This document shows, in pieces, positions 17,381 through 26,650 of a stretch of 64,000 nucleotides of DNA (positions are counted from its first letter, which is position 1; every line of letters starts with the position of its first letter). Where the stretch lies: contig JUHI01000008.1 in assembly GCA_000799755.1 (NCBI GenBank), positions 62,001 through 126,000 on the forward strand, read 5' to 3'. The DNA is from Martinezella tropici (GTDB lineage Bacteria > Pseudomonadota > Alphaproteobacteria > Rhizobiales > Rhizobiaceae). Both the position numbers and the translations under genes were made by a program. The notes beneath the pieces were generated by a model that saw nothing but the letters and a program-made list of their open reading frames with translations, had not been told where the DNA came from and did not search any database.

Positions 17381-18340
17381 GTGACGAAAATCCATCAAAG
17401 CTTTTCGGAGCTGATCGGCAACACGCCGCTGCTTGAGCTTCACAATTATCGCAGGAACCGCGGCCTTGATGCCCGCATTCTCGCGAAGATCGAATATTTC
17501 AATCCGGCTGGCAGCGTTAAGGATCGGATCGCCTGGGGGCTGATCAAGCAAGCGGAAGATGAGGGAAGGTTGCGGCGCGGAGATCTGATCGTCGATGTGA
17601 CGAGCGGCAATACCGGGATCGGTCTGGCGGCGGTTGCGGCATCGCGCGGATATCGCACCAAATTCTACCTCAGCGACAACATCAGTCGCGACAAGGTGAA
17701 GCTCCTGCAGCACTTCGGCGCCGAGATCGTTACGGTCAAAAACGAGTTCTTTCTTGATCCCGAAGCGCTGGAAAAGATCTCGGCGCGCATACGCGAGGAG
17801 AACCCGGCAGCCTTCTTCACCGATCAATTGTCCAATCCCGCCAATCCGCAGACGCATTTCGAGACGACTGGCCCGGAAATCTGGCGCGATACGAATGGTG
17901 CGGTCGACATTTTTGTCGGCGGTGTCGGCACAGGCGGTACGATTTCTGGGGCGGGAAGGTTCCTGAAATCGCAAAAGGCCGGTCTGAAGGTCGTCATCGC
18001 GGAGCCGGCGGCGGAATCGCTTCCGACCGAAGACAATCCCTATCCGGACGAGATCGATGGCGTCCACAAGGTGAGCGAAGTCCCGCCGGAGCAGCTGCCG
18101 CGCAATTTCGATACGACGATCGCCGATGAAATCATCGCGCTCAACACCGTCGATGCCCGCGCCACGGCACGCGCTCTTGCGGCGGAGGAGGGGATCTTGG
18201 CGGGAACATCGTCAGGGGCGGTTCTGTGGGCGGCAACGCAATTGGCCGCACGACTCGAGAATGCCGGCAAGATCATCGTCGCCATCCTGCCCGACACCGG
18301 TGAACGCTACTTATCGACCTCCACAGAGCAGGCACAATGA
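17381..18340 (+). CDS. cysK: Cysteine synthase-family PLP enzyme (O-acetylserine sulfhydrylase-like)
   Basis: 319 residues, beta family of PLP enzymes; makes L-cysteine from O-acetylserine and sulfide, or acts on a related substrate. PLP lysine K47 in NPAGSVKDR, substrate loop TSGNTG (residues 74-79), phosphate loop GVGTGGTISG and the C-terminal PDTGERYLS. The sequence is somewhat distant from the main housekeeping CysK: position 90s read YLSDNISRDKVKLL in place of the usual MPETMS motif. It could therefore be an alternative OAS sulfhydrylase or cystathionine beta-synthase-like enzyme. GTG start after CGGGAGTATTGC. It overlaps metC by four bases. Confidence 0.85.
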   Translation: MTKIHQSFSELIGNTPLLELHNYRRNRGLDARILAKIEYFNPAGSVKDRIAWGLIKQAEDEGRLRRGDLIVDVTSGNTGIGLAAVAASRGYRTKFYLSDNISRDKVKLLQHFGAEIVTVKNEFFLDPEALEKISARIREENPAAFFTDQLSNPANPQTHFETTGPEIWRDTNGAVDIFVGGVGTGGTISGAGRFLKSQKAGLKVVIAEPAAESLPTEDNPYPDEIDGVHKVSEVPPEQLPRNFDTTIADEIIALNTVDARATARALAAEEGILAGTSSGAVLWAATQLAARLENAGKIIVAILPDTGERYLSTSTEQAQ

Positions 18341-19527
18341 CCAAGAATGACAATCCGGCCGACCCAACCGGTCTCAATACCCAGCTCGTGCGCGCTGGCT
18401 ATGATCCCTTCGACTATCATGGGTTCATCAATCCGCCGAAGGTGCATGCTTCGACCGTTCTGTTTCCGGATGCGCAAACGATGGAGCGGCATGGGCAGAA
18501 ATACACCTATGCCACGCGCGGCACGCCGACGACCGACGCGCTCTGCGATGCGATCAACGAACTCGAAGGCGCTGCCGGTACGATCCTGGTCCCGTCGGGC
18601 CTTGCCGCCGTCACCACCGCGCTGCTCGCCTATCTCTCACCCGGAGACCATGCGCTGATCGTCGATTCCGTCTATGGCAACGTCCGGCAGTTTTGCGACA
18701 CCATGCTCTCGCGTTTCGGCGTGGAGGTTCAGTATTACGACCCTTTGATCGGTCGGGACGTCGAGGCGCTGTTCAGGGCCAACACGAAGCTGGTTCATAC
18801 CGAGGCGCCTGGGTCGAACACGTTCGAGATGCAGGACATTCCTGCGATTGCCGAGGTCGCGCATCGGCATGACGCGGTGGTCACCATGGACAATACCTGG
18901 GCAACGCCACTTTTCTTCAAGCCGCTAGACGCAGGCGTCGACGTGTCCATCCAGGCATCGACGAAATATCCCGCCGGTCATGCCGATGTGCTGATGGGTT
19001 CGATTTCGGCAAATGCCCGGCACTGGCGGGCGTTGAAGCGCGCCAATGCAGCGCTGGGCTTTTGCGGCACACCCGACGACGCCTATCAGGTTCTTCGCGG
19101 CCTGCGCACCATGGGGGTCCGATTGGAGCGGCATCAGGCGAACGGTCTGGCTGTCGCGAAATGGCTGGAGGGGCGGAGCGACGTCGTTCGGGTTCTCCAT
19201 CCGGCTCTGGAAAGTTTCCCCGGCCACGCGCTCTGGCGGCGCGACTTCAAGGGCGCCGGCGGCGTGTTTTCCTTTGTGCTCGCAGCCGGTCAGACAACGG
19301 ATTTCAAGCGGAAGGCGCAGAGCTTTCTCGACGGGTTCTCGCTGTTCGGCCTCGGTTATTCCTGGGGCGGATATCAGAGCCTTGCCCTGCACGTCGATCT
19401 CAGCGATCGCACTGTCACGCCGGCGCCGGTGGAAGGCCCTCTCATCCGTCTTCAGATCGGCCTGGAGGATGTCGAGGATCTCATCGCCGACCTGGAACGC
19501 GCCTTTGCGGCCTCATCGACGGTTTGA
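18337..19527 (+). CDS. metC: Cystathionine beta-lyase / trans-sulfuration PLP enzyme
   Basis: 396 residues of the Cys/Met metabolism PLP family. Seen: YTYATRGTPTTDAL near the N-terminus (phosphate and neighbouring-subunit contacts), the cofactor-binding MDNTWATPL, and PLP lysine K210 in QASTKYPAGH. The tryptophan after MDNT and the C-terminal SWGGYQSLALH favour a beta-lyase of the MetC type. It splits cystathionine (or another cysteine conjugate) to homocysteine, pyruvate and ammonia. ATG overlaps the cysK stop. Together with a peptide importer it could release sulfur from S-conjugates. Confidence 0.9.
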   Translation: MTKNDNPADPTGLNTQLVRAGYDPFDYHGFINPPKVHASTVLFPDAQTMERHGQKYTYATRGTPTTDALCDAINELEGAAGTILVPSGLAAVTTALLAYLSPGDHALIVDSVYGNVRQFCDTMLSRFGVEVQYYDPLIGRDVEALFRANTKLVHTEAPGSNTFEMQDIPAIAEVAHRHDAVVTMDNTWATPLFFKPLDAGVDVSIQASTKYPAGHADVLMGSISANARHWRALKRANAALGFCGTPDDAYQVLRGLRTMGVRLERHQANGLAVAKWLEGRSDVVRVLHPALESFPGHALWRRDFKGAGGVFSFVLAAGQTTDFKRKAQSFLDGFSLFGLGYSWGGYQSLALHVDLSDRTVTPAPVEGPLIRLQIGLEDVEDLIADLERAFAASSTV

Positions 19528-19580
19528 ACGGCACGCGGTGCGCGAAGGGCGGTTCTGAAAGACGGATGGAAGGAGATAAG

Positions 19581-20342
19581 ATGGTTCAAGGGAGTGCTGA
19601 AGCCGCAGTCGGCCAATCCCAGATGGATCTGACGGACGAACTGGTCGCTCTCAGTCTGCGGGACGAGATCGACGCAGGCCCCGATCCGCTTCGCATACCG
19701 ATCACGGACGACGAGCTGGATGCGGTGGCGGAGCGCCTATATCGGGAATCGCAAGGCGATGCGCTCTGGGTCTTCGCCTACGGCTCGCTGATATGGAAGC
19801 CGGATTTCGATGCGGTGGAATCGCGCGTTGGCGCGATCAGGGGCTGGCATCGTTCCTTCTGCCTTCGGATGACGCGCTGGCGGGGTTCATCGGCGCAACC
19901 GGGGCTCATGCTTGCGCTGAAGCGGGGCGGATACTGCAAGGCGGTGGTTTTCAGACTGGATGAGGGTGACCGGCTGGGGCAGATCCGGCGCATGCTTCGC
20001 CGTGAAATCGGCACACTGGACGATGTCTCCGCAATAAGATGGATACGAGTACAGACCGAGCAGGGTCCGGTGCGCGCGCTGGTTTTTTGGGCCGATCCAA
20101 GGGGACGGCACGTCATCTCCAAGCTACCTCTGGAAGCCGTAGCCGGCGTTCTGGCAAGAGCCTGCGGCCCAAGAGGGTCCTGCGCGGAGTATCTCTATCT
20201 GACGGTAAAGCATCTGGAGGCGCGGGGCATTCGGGACCTCAATCTTTGGAGGCTTCAAAAGCTCGTTGCGAGGGAACTTAGCGCTATCCACGCATTGGCA
20301 AGCACGACAGGCCGCCTCAGCGTCGCGGGCGGGCGTGCATAG
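19581..20342 (+). CDS. chaC: ChaC-like gamma-glutamylcyclotransferase (glutathione breakdown)
   Basis: 253 residues. The family signature VFAYGSLIWKP lies at residues 64-74. It is followed by GAIRGWHRSFCLRMTRWRG and PGLMLALKRGG, usual for ChaC. ChaC enzymes split glutathione into 5-oxoproline and Cys-Gly in the cytoplasm and so return cysteine. I start it at ATG 19581, which follows AAGGAGATAAG; an ATG 15 bases upstream would leave the ribosome-binding site inside the gene. It is 53 bases after metC, so cysK-metC-chaC is probably one cysteine-recovery operon. Confidence 0.88.
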   Translation: MVQGSAEAAVGQSQMDLTDELVALSLRDEIDAGPDPLRIPITDDELDAVAERLYRESQGDALWVFAYGSLIWKPDFDAVESRVGAIRGWHRSFCLRMTRWRGSSAQPGLMLALKRGGYCKAVVFRLDEGDRLGQIRRMLRREIGTLDDVSAIRWIRVQTEQGPVRALVFWADPRGRHVISKLPLEAVAGVLARACGPRGSCAEYLYLTVKHLEARGIRDLNLWRLQKLVARELSAIHALASTTGRLSVAGGRA

Positions 20343-20541
20343 CATGAAACCCGGCCTCTTCCGATGATGTTTGCCGATGACGGGATCGCGCCCGAGTTCT
20401 CCTCTGTAATTCTCCCGGCCGTTGCGGCGCGGGCGCAAAAAATCTGTGGCATGGCTGCTGCATGTTGGACCGAAGATCCACGCGCCCTAGATCAGATGGG
20501 GAGGGGTTCTCCCGTGCGTCCGAATGCAGAGAAGGCAAGCG

Positions 20542-21894
20542 ATGATCTATGATGCCGTCGTCGTCGGCTCCGGCTTTTCCGCCATCTCCACCGTTTGCAA
20601 TCTGGTGGAGCTGCTGCCGGAAACCGCCTCCGTCGCCATTGTCGGCGACGATCCCGGATTTGGCCGCGGAACGGCCTATCGCACCGAGCTCTATCTGCAC
20701 CGCCTGAATGTGCCGGCTGGTCGCATGAGCCTCTTCCCGGATCGTCCCAATGCCTTTGTCGAATGGCTGAGGGAGCATAAGCGACCGCTGGATGCGGGAG
20801 ATTTCGCCTCCAGGCAGGATTATGGCCTGTATATACGTGACAGCTTGGCCGCCCTGCTGCGCAACAGGAAGGGGCGATGCCGGGTTGATTTCATCAAGGC
20901 AAAGGCGACCGGATGTGTCGAGCGTTACGGCTCCGCACTCGGCTTTCAATTGGACAACGGCAATGAAATTGCCGGTCGAAACGTTGTGCTTTGTCTCGGC
21001 GTCGGAAATGCCCAATTGCCGTTCGACTTGTCCACCCTGTCCGCCGCTGCACGGTCGCATGTCATTGCAAATCCATGGCGGCTGTCATGGTTGAGGCGGG
21101 TGGGTAAGAGCGATACGGTTTGTATCCTGGGCTCTGGATTGACGATGATCGATCAGGCTTTGGCGCTGTCTGCCCATGGGTTTACGGGAAAGATAATCGT
21201 GCTGTCCCGGCGTGGTCTTGTTCCCCTCAATCATATCAGCCATCCAAAGCCGATGGTGGAGATCGATGTCGGCGCGCTGCCCACGCGGATGAGCGAACTC
21301 CTGTATGTTCTGCGCCGCGAAAGCAGGGATGCGGGCGACTGGCGCAGGGTCATGGATGGTTTGCGCCCGAAGACGCAGGCGCTCTGGTCGAGATTGCCTG
21401 AGGCCGAACGCCGGCGCTTTCTGCGCCATGCGCTGCCATGGTGGAGCATTCATCGTCACCGCGTTGCTCCCGACGTCTTCCGGCGATTTGAGAGCATGGT
21501 GCAAAGCGGCCAGCTCTCTGTTCGGGCCGGCTATCTGCGTGATGTCGAAGAGGCCGAAGGTCTGACATTGCGCTACCGCCCCCGAGGCCAAAGCATCATC
21601 GCATCGATACGGGCGGACTGGATCGTAAATTGTACCGGCATGGAGCGGGCAGGCATCGCGCATTCCCCGCTATTGCAGGAGATGCACCGTAAGCGCCTGA
21701 TCGAAGCCGATCCGCTTCGTCTCGGTTTGGTGGTCGATGCCCGGTCGCGTATCCCCGCTTCGAACGGCAGTCACGCGGTCATTTATGCCGTTGGCGCGCT
21801 TACCGCCGGTCAATTCTGGGAGATTACCGCTGTGCCGGATATCCGCGTTCAGGCAAGAAGGGTCGCCGAGGCGATTGCCGATGAATTGCGCTGA
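20542..21894 (+). CDS. FAD/NAD(P)-binding protein (YdhS-like oxidoreductase)
   Basis: 450 residues. N-terminal FAD fold (AVVVGSGFSAISTVCNL), then GFGRGTAYRT and HRLNVPAGRMSLFPDRP, typical of the FAD-NAD(P)-binding family (PF13454 type) that includes E. coli YdhS. A second nucleotide fold is visible at VCILGSGLTMIDQAL. The C-terminus (AVIYAVGALTAGQFWEITAV) closes the FAD domain. I prefer ATG 20542, preceded by GAGAAGGCAAGCG, over ATG 20524. Substrate unknown. It is 199 bases after chaC and may have its own promoter. Confidence 0.82.
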   Translation: MIYDAVVVGSGFSAISTVCNLVELLPETASVAIVGDDPGFGRGTAYRTELYLHRLNVPAGRMSLFPDRPNAFVEWLREHKRPLDAGDFASRQDYGLYIRDSLAALLRNRKGRCRVDFIKAKATGCVERYGSALGFQLDNGNEIAGRNVVLCLGVGNAQLPFDLSTLSAAARSHVIANPWRLSWLRRVGKSDTVCILGSGLTMIDQALALSAHGFTGKIIVLSRRGLVPLNHISHPKPMVEIDVGALPTRMSELLYVLRRESRDAGDWRRVMDGLRPKTQALWSRLPEAERRRFLRHALPWWSIHRHRVAPDVFRRFESMVQSGQLSVRAGYLRDVEEAEGLTLRYRPRGQSIIASIRADWIVNCTGMERAGIAHSPLLQEMHRKRLIEADPLRLGLVVDARSRIPASNGSHAVIYAVGALTAGQFWEITAVPDIRVQARRVAEAIADELR

Positions 21895-21938
21895 CGAAGC
21901 CGAGATCTGCTGTGGCTTCGACGCCGCGCGCCTGGCCG

Positions 21939-22970
21939 TCACTCACGCGCGACACGGATGATCAGCTTGCCGAAATTCCGCCCTTCCAGCAGCCCGAGAA
22001 AAGCCTCTGGGGCGTTTTCAAGTCCATCTACAATGTCCTCCTTGTACCGAAGCCGCCCGTCGGCGATCCATTTTTCGGCTTCGCGGTAAAAGTCGGGGCG
22101 TTGATCGGCAAATTCGCGCTGAATGAAACCTCTTATCGTCAGGCTCTTCCTCAGTATGGCGCGCATGACTGCCGGCAGTTGGTCCGGTCCGTCCGAGGCG
22201 GAAGGGCCTTCGTTGTAGTGGGCGATCAGTCCGCAGACCGGAACGCGCGCGAAATCATTCAGCAATGGAAATACCGCCTTCCAGACATGGCCTCCGACAT
22301 TCTCGAAATAAATGTCGATGCCATCCGGGCAGGCCGATGCGAGCTGGGCTTGAAAATCGCCGGCGCGATGATCAATCGCGGCGTCGAAGCCGAGCTCGTC
22401 GCGTAGATAGCCGCATTTGTCAGACCCACCTGCAATGCCGACCACTCTGGTGCCGAAGATCTTGCCGATCTGACCGACGGCAGAGCCGACCGCGCCGCTT
22501 GCGGCGGCAACGACCAGTGTCTCGCCTGCTTTGGGTCGTCCGATATTGCGAAGCCCGGCATAAGCGGTAAAACCCGGCATTCCCAGAATGCCGAGCGCGG
22601 TAGAGATCGATGCGGCATTCGGGTCGAGCTTGCGCAATCCGGCGCCGTTGGAGATCGCATGGCTCTGCCAGCCGGAATGGGAGAGAACGATGTCTCCCGG
22701 CGCGTATTCCGTATTGCGTGATTTGACGACGCGGGCGACGGTTCCTCCTTCCATCACGCCGTCGATTTCGACCGGCTGAGCGTAGGACTTCGCATCGTCC
22801 ATGCGGCCCCGCATGTAGGGATCGAGGGAGAGGTAAAGGACCTCCAAGAGAATCTCGCCGACCGCGAGTTCCCTCAGGCTTTCCCGTTCGAGGCGAAAGC
22901 TCGCCGCCACCGGCTTTCCAACCGGGCGAGAGGCAAGCACGATACGGGTGGTGACGGTCTGGTTGGTCAT
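21939..22970 (-). CDS. Zinc-independent MDR-family NADPH oxidoreductase (CurA / LTB4-12-hydroxydehydrogenase-like)
   Basis: 343 residues. Typical N-terminal LSLDPYMRGRM, then NADPH-binding fold VVAAASGAVGSAVGQIGKI and the C-terminal GRLRYKEDIVDGLENAPEAFLGLLEGRNFGKLIIRV. Zinc ligands are absent, as expected. Members reduce alpha,beta-unsaturated ketones or aldehydes. ATG after AAGGAATTACCC. It is followed by no operon partner and the VOC gene lies 143 bases upstream on the same strand. General detoxification is likely; no specific link to the sulfur genes. Confidence 0.9.
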   Translation of the reverse strand: MTNQTVTTRIVLASRPVGKPVAASFRLERESLRELAVGEILLEVLYLSLDPYMRGRMDDAKSYAQPVEIDGVMEGGTVARVVKSRNTEYAPGDIVLSHSGWQSHAISNGAGLRKLDPNAASISTALGILGMPGFTAYAGLRNIGRPKAGETLVVAAASGAVGSAVGQIGKIFGTRVVGIAGGSDKCGYLRDELGFDAAIDHRAGDFQAQLASACPDGIDIYFENVGGHVWKAVFPLLNDFARVPVCGLIAHYNEGPSASDGPDQLPAVMRAILRKSLTIRGFIQREFADQRPDFYREAEKWIADGRLRYKEDIVDGLENAPEAFLGLLEGRNFGKLIIRVARE

Positions 22971-23113
22971 GGGTAATTCCTTGTATCGATGTCTGGTTCC
23001 GAGCGCTCAACAATCAGGGGGCAGCTATCTGGATCTCTCGCTGTTGCTGCCCAAGGCGTTCGCGCCACATTGCCTTTCTCGTGGTTAGCGCGTGTGAGCT
23101 TCGGCTCTCCGGC

Positions 23114-23959
23114 CTACTCCTTGAACCATAGCGCAACGCCATTGGCGGCATCGGCATCAACGAGCACGCCACCCTCAAATGTGCGAGGCGAAAAGCCGCC
23201 TTGTTTGAGGACATCTGCCGCCGCTTCAAGCGAACGGACCTTCAATCCAAGCGCTACTTTTCGTTCGTTGCCCTCAAAGTTTGCCGGAATGGCCGAGCCG
23301 AACCGGGAGGCGGCGTTGGCCTCGTACAGGATGTGGAGTGTGACGATACCGGCCTGAATTGCAATGCCGTCGCTGCTGATTTCGGGAGCTGCTGTATTGG
23401 GAAATCCCCCGAGCAGTTCAGTAATCGTGTGTGGAGCGCGGCTGACGATGAAGACGTCGACAATGTCGAGAACGCCGTTGGGGTGGTTCTGATCCCTCGC
23501 TTGCCACACCAGTTCCGGCGTGTTGTGCTGGCAAAAGAAGAAGCGGCCGTTGGAAAGCGCATCCTTGCCGATCTGGAAGGTGCGGAAGCTTGCTGGTTTC
23601 TCCGTGCCATCCACGTCCACCGGGCGCGAAAAGTCACGCCATTCGGTAACGGATTTGCCGGCGTCGCTCAATTCGCGCTGCAGACCGGCGGCATCGGTGG
23701 TTCGAAAGGCTAGTCCGTTCAAACCGACCGGATACGACCAGAGATCGGCCCGCTTCCTGCCGTTTTCCGCAGGAAACCCAAGAAGTTCCAGGTAGTTCTC
23801 ACCAAACACGGCAAGATGATTGATGGAGCCGAGCGTGTGATAGCCTCGTGGCGTCAACGCGAAGCCCAGCCTGCGGTAGATCGCGGCTGCCTCGTCGAGC
23901 CGGTCAAGGACGCCGATGACTGCATGATCGAGGATAAGAGGTTGGGCAGTAACAGCCAT
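23114..23959 (-). CDS. VOC/glyoxalase-like domain protein
   Basis: 281 residues with two vicinal-oxygen-chelate modules, the first opening at LDHAVIGVLDRLDEAAAIYRRLGF. It resembles the Glyoxalase_3 (PF13468) group: the metal-site His near the N-terminus and RFFFCQHNTPELVW in the middle, closing at GVLVDADAANGVALWFKE. The enzymatic role of this group is mostly unknown; members are metal-dependent isomerases, lyases or dioxygenases. No ribosome-binding site of note. It may be co-transcribed with the downstream CurA-like gene. Confidence 0.8.
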   Translation of the reverse strand: MAVTAQPLILDHAVIGVLDRLDEAAAIYRRLGFALTPRGYHTLGSINHLAVFGENYLELLGFPAENGRKRADLWSYPVGLNGLAFRTTDAAGLQRELSDAGKSVTEWRDFSRPVDVDGTEKPASFRTFQIGKDALSNGRFFFCQHNTPELVWQARDQNHPNGVLDIVDVFIVSRAPHTITELLGGFPNTAAPEISSDGIAIQAGIVTLHILYEANAASRFGSAIPANFEGNERKVALGLKVRSLEAAADVLKQGGFSPRTFEGGVLVDADAANGVALWFKE

Positions 23960-24070
23960 AGGTGTGCGTCTCCCGATATAGAGATGGATTAAATTGCGGG
24001 CGTCTCGCTGCGGCTGATCTTAGTCGCGCGTCCAAGTCGGCACGCCGATGCAGCTCTGAAACGAGACGTG

Positions 24071-24949
24071 TTATTCGTTGCGATTCCAACCATTCTTTTT
24101 GGCCGCGGTCGCGACGAGAGACGCATAGTCCTTGCCGATGGTCTCGAGTTTTTCCACCAAAGCGGAATGGGGACCGCCGAGCTGGCCTATGTAGTCTTCG
24201 CCGCCGCCGGATTTGTCCCAATCGTTGGCAATGAAGCGGGCGGTTGCCCTGCCCGAAGCGGCAATCTCAGGCTTTGGAGCAGGAAACGACGCAGAGGCCT
24301 GTTTCAGACCATCCAGGAAGGCGGCATCATCGAGGCCACTATAAGGTTTACCGTCGGAGTTCGTGACGTTGAGGTAGATCTGCTCATCGCCGAATGCGGT
24401 GTAGCCGCCACCCAGTCCCTTCTTCGTCGCGTCGGCCGTCTCGAAGAATTTCTGCGCGACGGCGGCGCTGAGCGTGTTCTTGGGAAACTGGACGATAACG
24501 AAGCCGGTTTTGCCTGTCGTGTCGTCGAGGCGAGAGACGAGCACGCTATACTGTCGAAAGACATAGCCGAGCGAGCCGGCCAGACGATCGGCCGAGACAT
24601 CGTCAAGCTCTCCCTCCGTCTGAAGCGATGCATTGGTTTTCAGGAGATAGCCGCCGGGCGTCACCTCGGTCTCTAGGGTTGCCGGATCGATGCCGTTTGC
24701 CGATACGATTTGAGGAACGATGTCCTTCAGGACCTGGGCAGAGAACGCTGCGCGGTCATCGTAACTTGCATGAGCAAGACCCGGCAGGTTGAAACCGGAA
24801 GACGGTGTGGCCTCATAAGATATGAGTACCTTCTGACCTGCCGCCGCCGTATTTTGAACTGCCATGGGTATGGCAACTGTCAGAGCGATTGCTGCTATTA
24901 CTCTCATCGCCATCGAGAAGGCGCTCTTGATGTAAATTCCATATGGCAT
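24071..24949 (-). CDS. Exported protein of unknown function
   Basis: 292 residues from ATG 24949 (AGGAAATATCACAA upstream). The N-terminus MPYGIYIKSAFSMAMRVIAAIALTVAI acts as a long signal peptide ending near QNTAAAG. The mature part is acidic and Gly/Asp/Ala rich with no cysteine and no recognised domain; tracts such as GYVFRQYSVLVSRLDDTTGKTGFVIVQFP look like an alpha/beta fold. A longer frame to 25012 has no start support. Monocistronic between the VOC gene and the small-gene pair. Confidence 0.6.
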   Translation of the reverse strand: MPYGIYIKSAFSMAMRVIAAIALTVAIPMAVQNTAAAGQKVLISYEATPSSGFNLPGLAHASYDDRAAFSAQVLKDIVPQIVSANGIDPATLETEVTPGGYLLKTNASLQTEGELDDVSADRLAGSLGYVFRQYSVLVSRLDDTTGKTGFVIVQFPKNTLSAAVAQKFFETADATKKGLGGGYTAFGDEQIYLNVTNSDGKPYSGLDDAAFLDGLKQASASFPAPKPEIAASGRATARFIANDWDKSGGGEDYIGQLGGPHSALVEKLETIGKDYASLVATAAKKNGWNRNE

Positions 24950-25187
24950 TTGTGATATTTCCTGCCTGTCTCTGCATTTCATCTGCTGTCGATCTTTCGT
25001 CCCCGTCATCAATCAAGGAGCCTATCTGCCTGCATTGTCGCCGCTTGAAAAACGTTCAATGGCCGGTTCGATTGCCTATGGATGCCAGGGTTGGACGGCA
25101 ATTGTTGTGTAGATGACAAAACTCCTGGCCTGTCAGGTTGGAGGCGGTTTGCGCTTGCCCAAAGACATGCATTGAGAGGGGTTTTCT

Positions 25188-25379
25188 TCAACGGTAATGC
25201 CGGCGCCGGTGTGAACCCATCTCATGGGAAAGCTCCACGCATTTCGATTGTAGTTCGCTGCTGGTGCCGTCATCGACATGATCGTCAAGCAGGAGCATTC
25301 GATATTCCTGAACAAGTAATTTCTTCTCTATTTCGTCGCGCTTTGCCGAGAGACGAAAGAAATGATGCAGCCTGCCCAC
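25188..25379 (-). CDS. Small protein (63 aa), second gene of a palindrome-controlled pair
   Basis: GTG start with AAGGAGATAGATC just before it, 12 bases after the stop of the upstream small gene. The 63-residue product is charged and helical (SAKRDEIEKKLLVQEYRMLL) and ends in a basic tail (HEMGSHRRRHYR). One Cys. No family recognised, but the good ribosome-binding site and tight spacing argue that it is real. Confidence 0.55.
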   Translation of the reverse strand: MGRLHHFFRLSAKRDEIEKKLLVQEYRMLLLDDHVDDGTSSELQSKCVELSHEMGSHRRRHYR

Positions 25380-25391
25380 GATCTATCTCCT

Positions 25392-25589
25392 TTATGCGGC
25401 GCGATTGACGCTGTCGGAGGATGCCGAAGCCAGCCTGTGGATTGCTCGCAATACGTCCGACGCCGCAGCAAAGTGTTGGCCATCGAGATCGTAGACATGA
25501 TACTTGACCGCGATGAACTTCAGCTCATCCTTGTCTGGAACGACGATGCCGACCGGAATGCCGGCATATTCAATCACCTGTCTGGTCAT
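25392..25589 (-). CDS. Small protein (65 aa), first gene of a palindrome-controlled pair
   Basis: Starts at ATG 25589, eight bases after an AGG; GTG 25598 and ATG 25595 are in-frame alternatives. The sequence reads like a small compact fold (TRQVIEYAGIPVGIVVPD, then LKFIAVKYHVYDLDG) with a helical end. No known domain recognised. Copy 4 of the shared palindrome ends 27 bases before the start, the closest operator-gene pairing in the window, so this pair is a sensitive member of the putative regulon. Confidence 0.6.
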   Translation of the reverse strand: MTRQVIEYAGIPVGIVVPDKDELKFIAVKYHVYDLDGQHFAAASDVLRAIHRLASASSDSVNRAA

Positions 25590-25615
25590 GGTCATCACCT
25601 GTTGAAACCGCTTTA

Positions 25616-25634
25616 GTCTATTAATTTAGTAGAT
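25616..25634. promoter_or_regulatory. Shared palindrome, copy 4 (small-gene pair)
   Basis: GTCTA-N9-TAGAT, preceded by CTTTA. Placed 27-45 bases before the small-gene start on the minus strand, so it should overlap or adjoin that promoter. Confidence 0.7.
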
Positions 25635-25797
25635 TATATATGTGAGAGATGCGGGCGGCTATTCTGATCGATGCCAAATCACCCCGCCATTGCGGAAAAC
25701 AATTCTAACATGAGGCGGTTTTGGCTGCCGAGACGCGGGGACGCACCGGAAGTTGTGATTGCGTCTCCGATCTTCGGTCGCCATCGTGTGTCTAGTA

Positions 25798-25816
25798 GTC
25801 TATAATTTTAATAGAC
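25798..25816. promoter_or_regulatory. Shared palindrome, copy 5 (OsmC gene)
   Basis: AGTCTA-N9-TAGACT, the longest perfect copy (6-base arms). It lies 91 bases before the OsmC start. An extra half-site TCTAG lies just upstream at 25791. Confidence 0.75.
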
Positions 25817-25907
25817 TATTGCGACGATGTCCGGGTATAGATGACGCCATCATTTATCTTGGCCCCAAGCGGGCGCGTCTGGCGCCCCAGCCGTCGAACG
25901 GAAGGAA

Positions 25908-26444
25908 GTGGCAGTGACAAATTTGAACGAATATCTCGTGCAGAAGCGAGAAGCATTGCACAGCCGGCGCAAGCGGGTGAAGTCCGGCGAGATCGGGCCG
26001 GTTATCTTGAATGCGAGTGCGAGCGCCGAAGGCCGCAGCGGTGTGCGCCGGATCAGAATCAGAGATTTTCAGGTCATTTCCGATAGTCCGCCGGATTTTG
26101 CCGGCTACAATCTCGGCCCGTCGTCTCCGGAACTGCTGCTCGGCGCGCTTTCCAGCTGCCTGACGCATACATATCTCATCCATGCCTCCGATCAGGGCGT
26201 GCCGCTGGAATCGCTACATGCGGAAGTCTCCGCCTCGATCGATCCGCGCGGAGGGACCGAAGGCCATGACGATATTCCTGTCTATCCCCATGATATCAAT
26301 TACGTCGTGACGCTGGTGTCTTCCGCAAGCGCTGAGGAAGTAGCCAGGCTGCAGGCCACGGTGGAGAGGCTTTGCCCGATCCTCAATCTTCTAAAGCGGG
26401 GAAACGAGGTGCGCGGCCGTGTCGACCATCGTCGTCCAGCGTGA
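25908..26444 (+). CDS. OsmC-family protein
   Basis: 178 residues. The OsmC signature is clear: PELLLGALSSCLTHTYLIHA (first reactive Cys) and, near the end, VERLCPILNLLKRGNEV (second Cys). OsmC/Ohr proteins reduce organic peroxides with paired thiols, or act on other thiol chemistry. GTG 25908 or GTG 25914 follow GGAAGGAA; the first is given. It is probably co-transcribed with the M20 amidohydrolase 206 bases downstream and is headed by palindrome copy 5. In this context it may protect against peroxides or reactive sulfur made during organosulfur oxidation (inference). Confidence 0.88.
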   Translation: MAVTNLNEYLVQKREALHSRRKRVKSGEIGPVILNASASAEGRSGVRRIRIRDFQVISDSPPDFAGYNLGPSSPELLLGALSSCLTHTYLIHASDQGVPLESLHAEVSASIDPRGGTEGHDDIPVYPHDINYVVTLVSSASAEEVARLQATVERLCPILNLLKRGNEVRGRVDHRRPA

Positions 26445-26650
26445 GGCGGATACTTCCGCGTCTTTCTCAACTCTGTCCCGATCTCGCGGGTCGCGCGAAG
26501 ATCGGGTAACAGGGTCGTCTACGACCGGCAGAAGACAGAATGTTCAGGCGCTGGACTGAAACATTTGCAAACTCGTCTATTGTTTGGGAGAGGCTCGCTC
26601 GGCGTTACCGGGAAGCCGAACCCCTAATCCCGCCTCCGGAGATCCGCGCT

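Larger units (their letters stand above)
25590..25907. other. 318-base divergent region with two palindrome copies
   Basis: Between the small-gene pair (-) and the OsmC gene (+). It holds copies 4 and 5 of the shared palindrome near its two ends, one per direction. Nothing else is seen. Confidence 0.6.
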
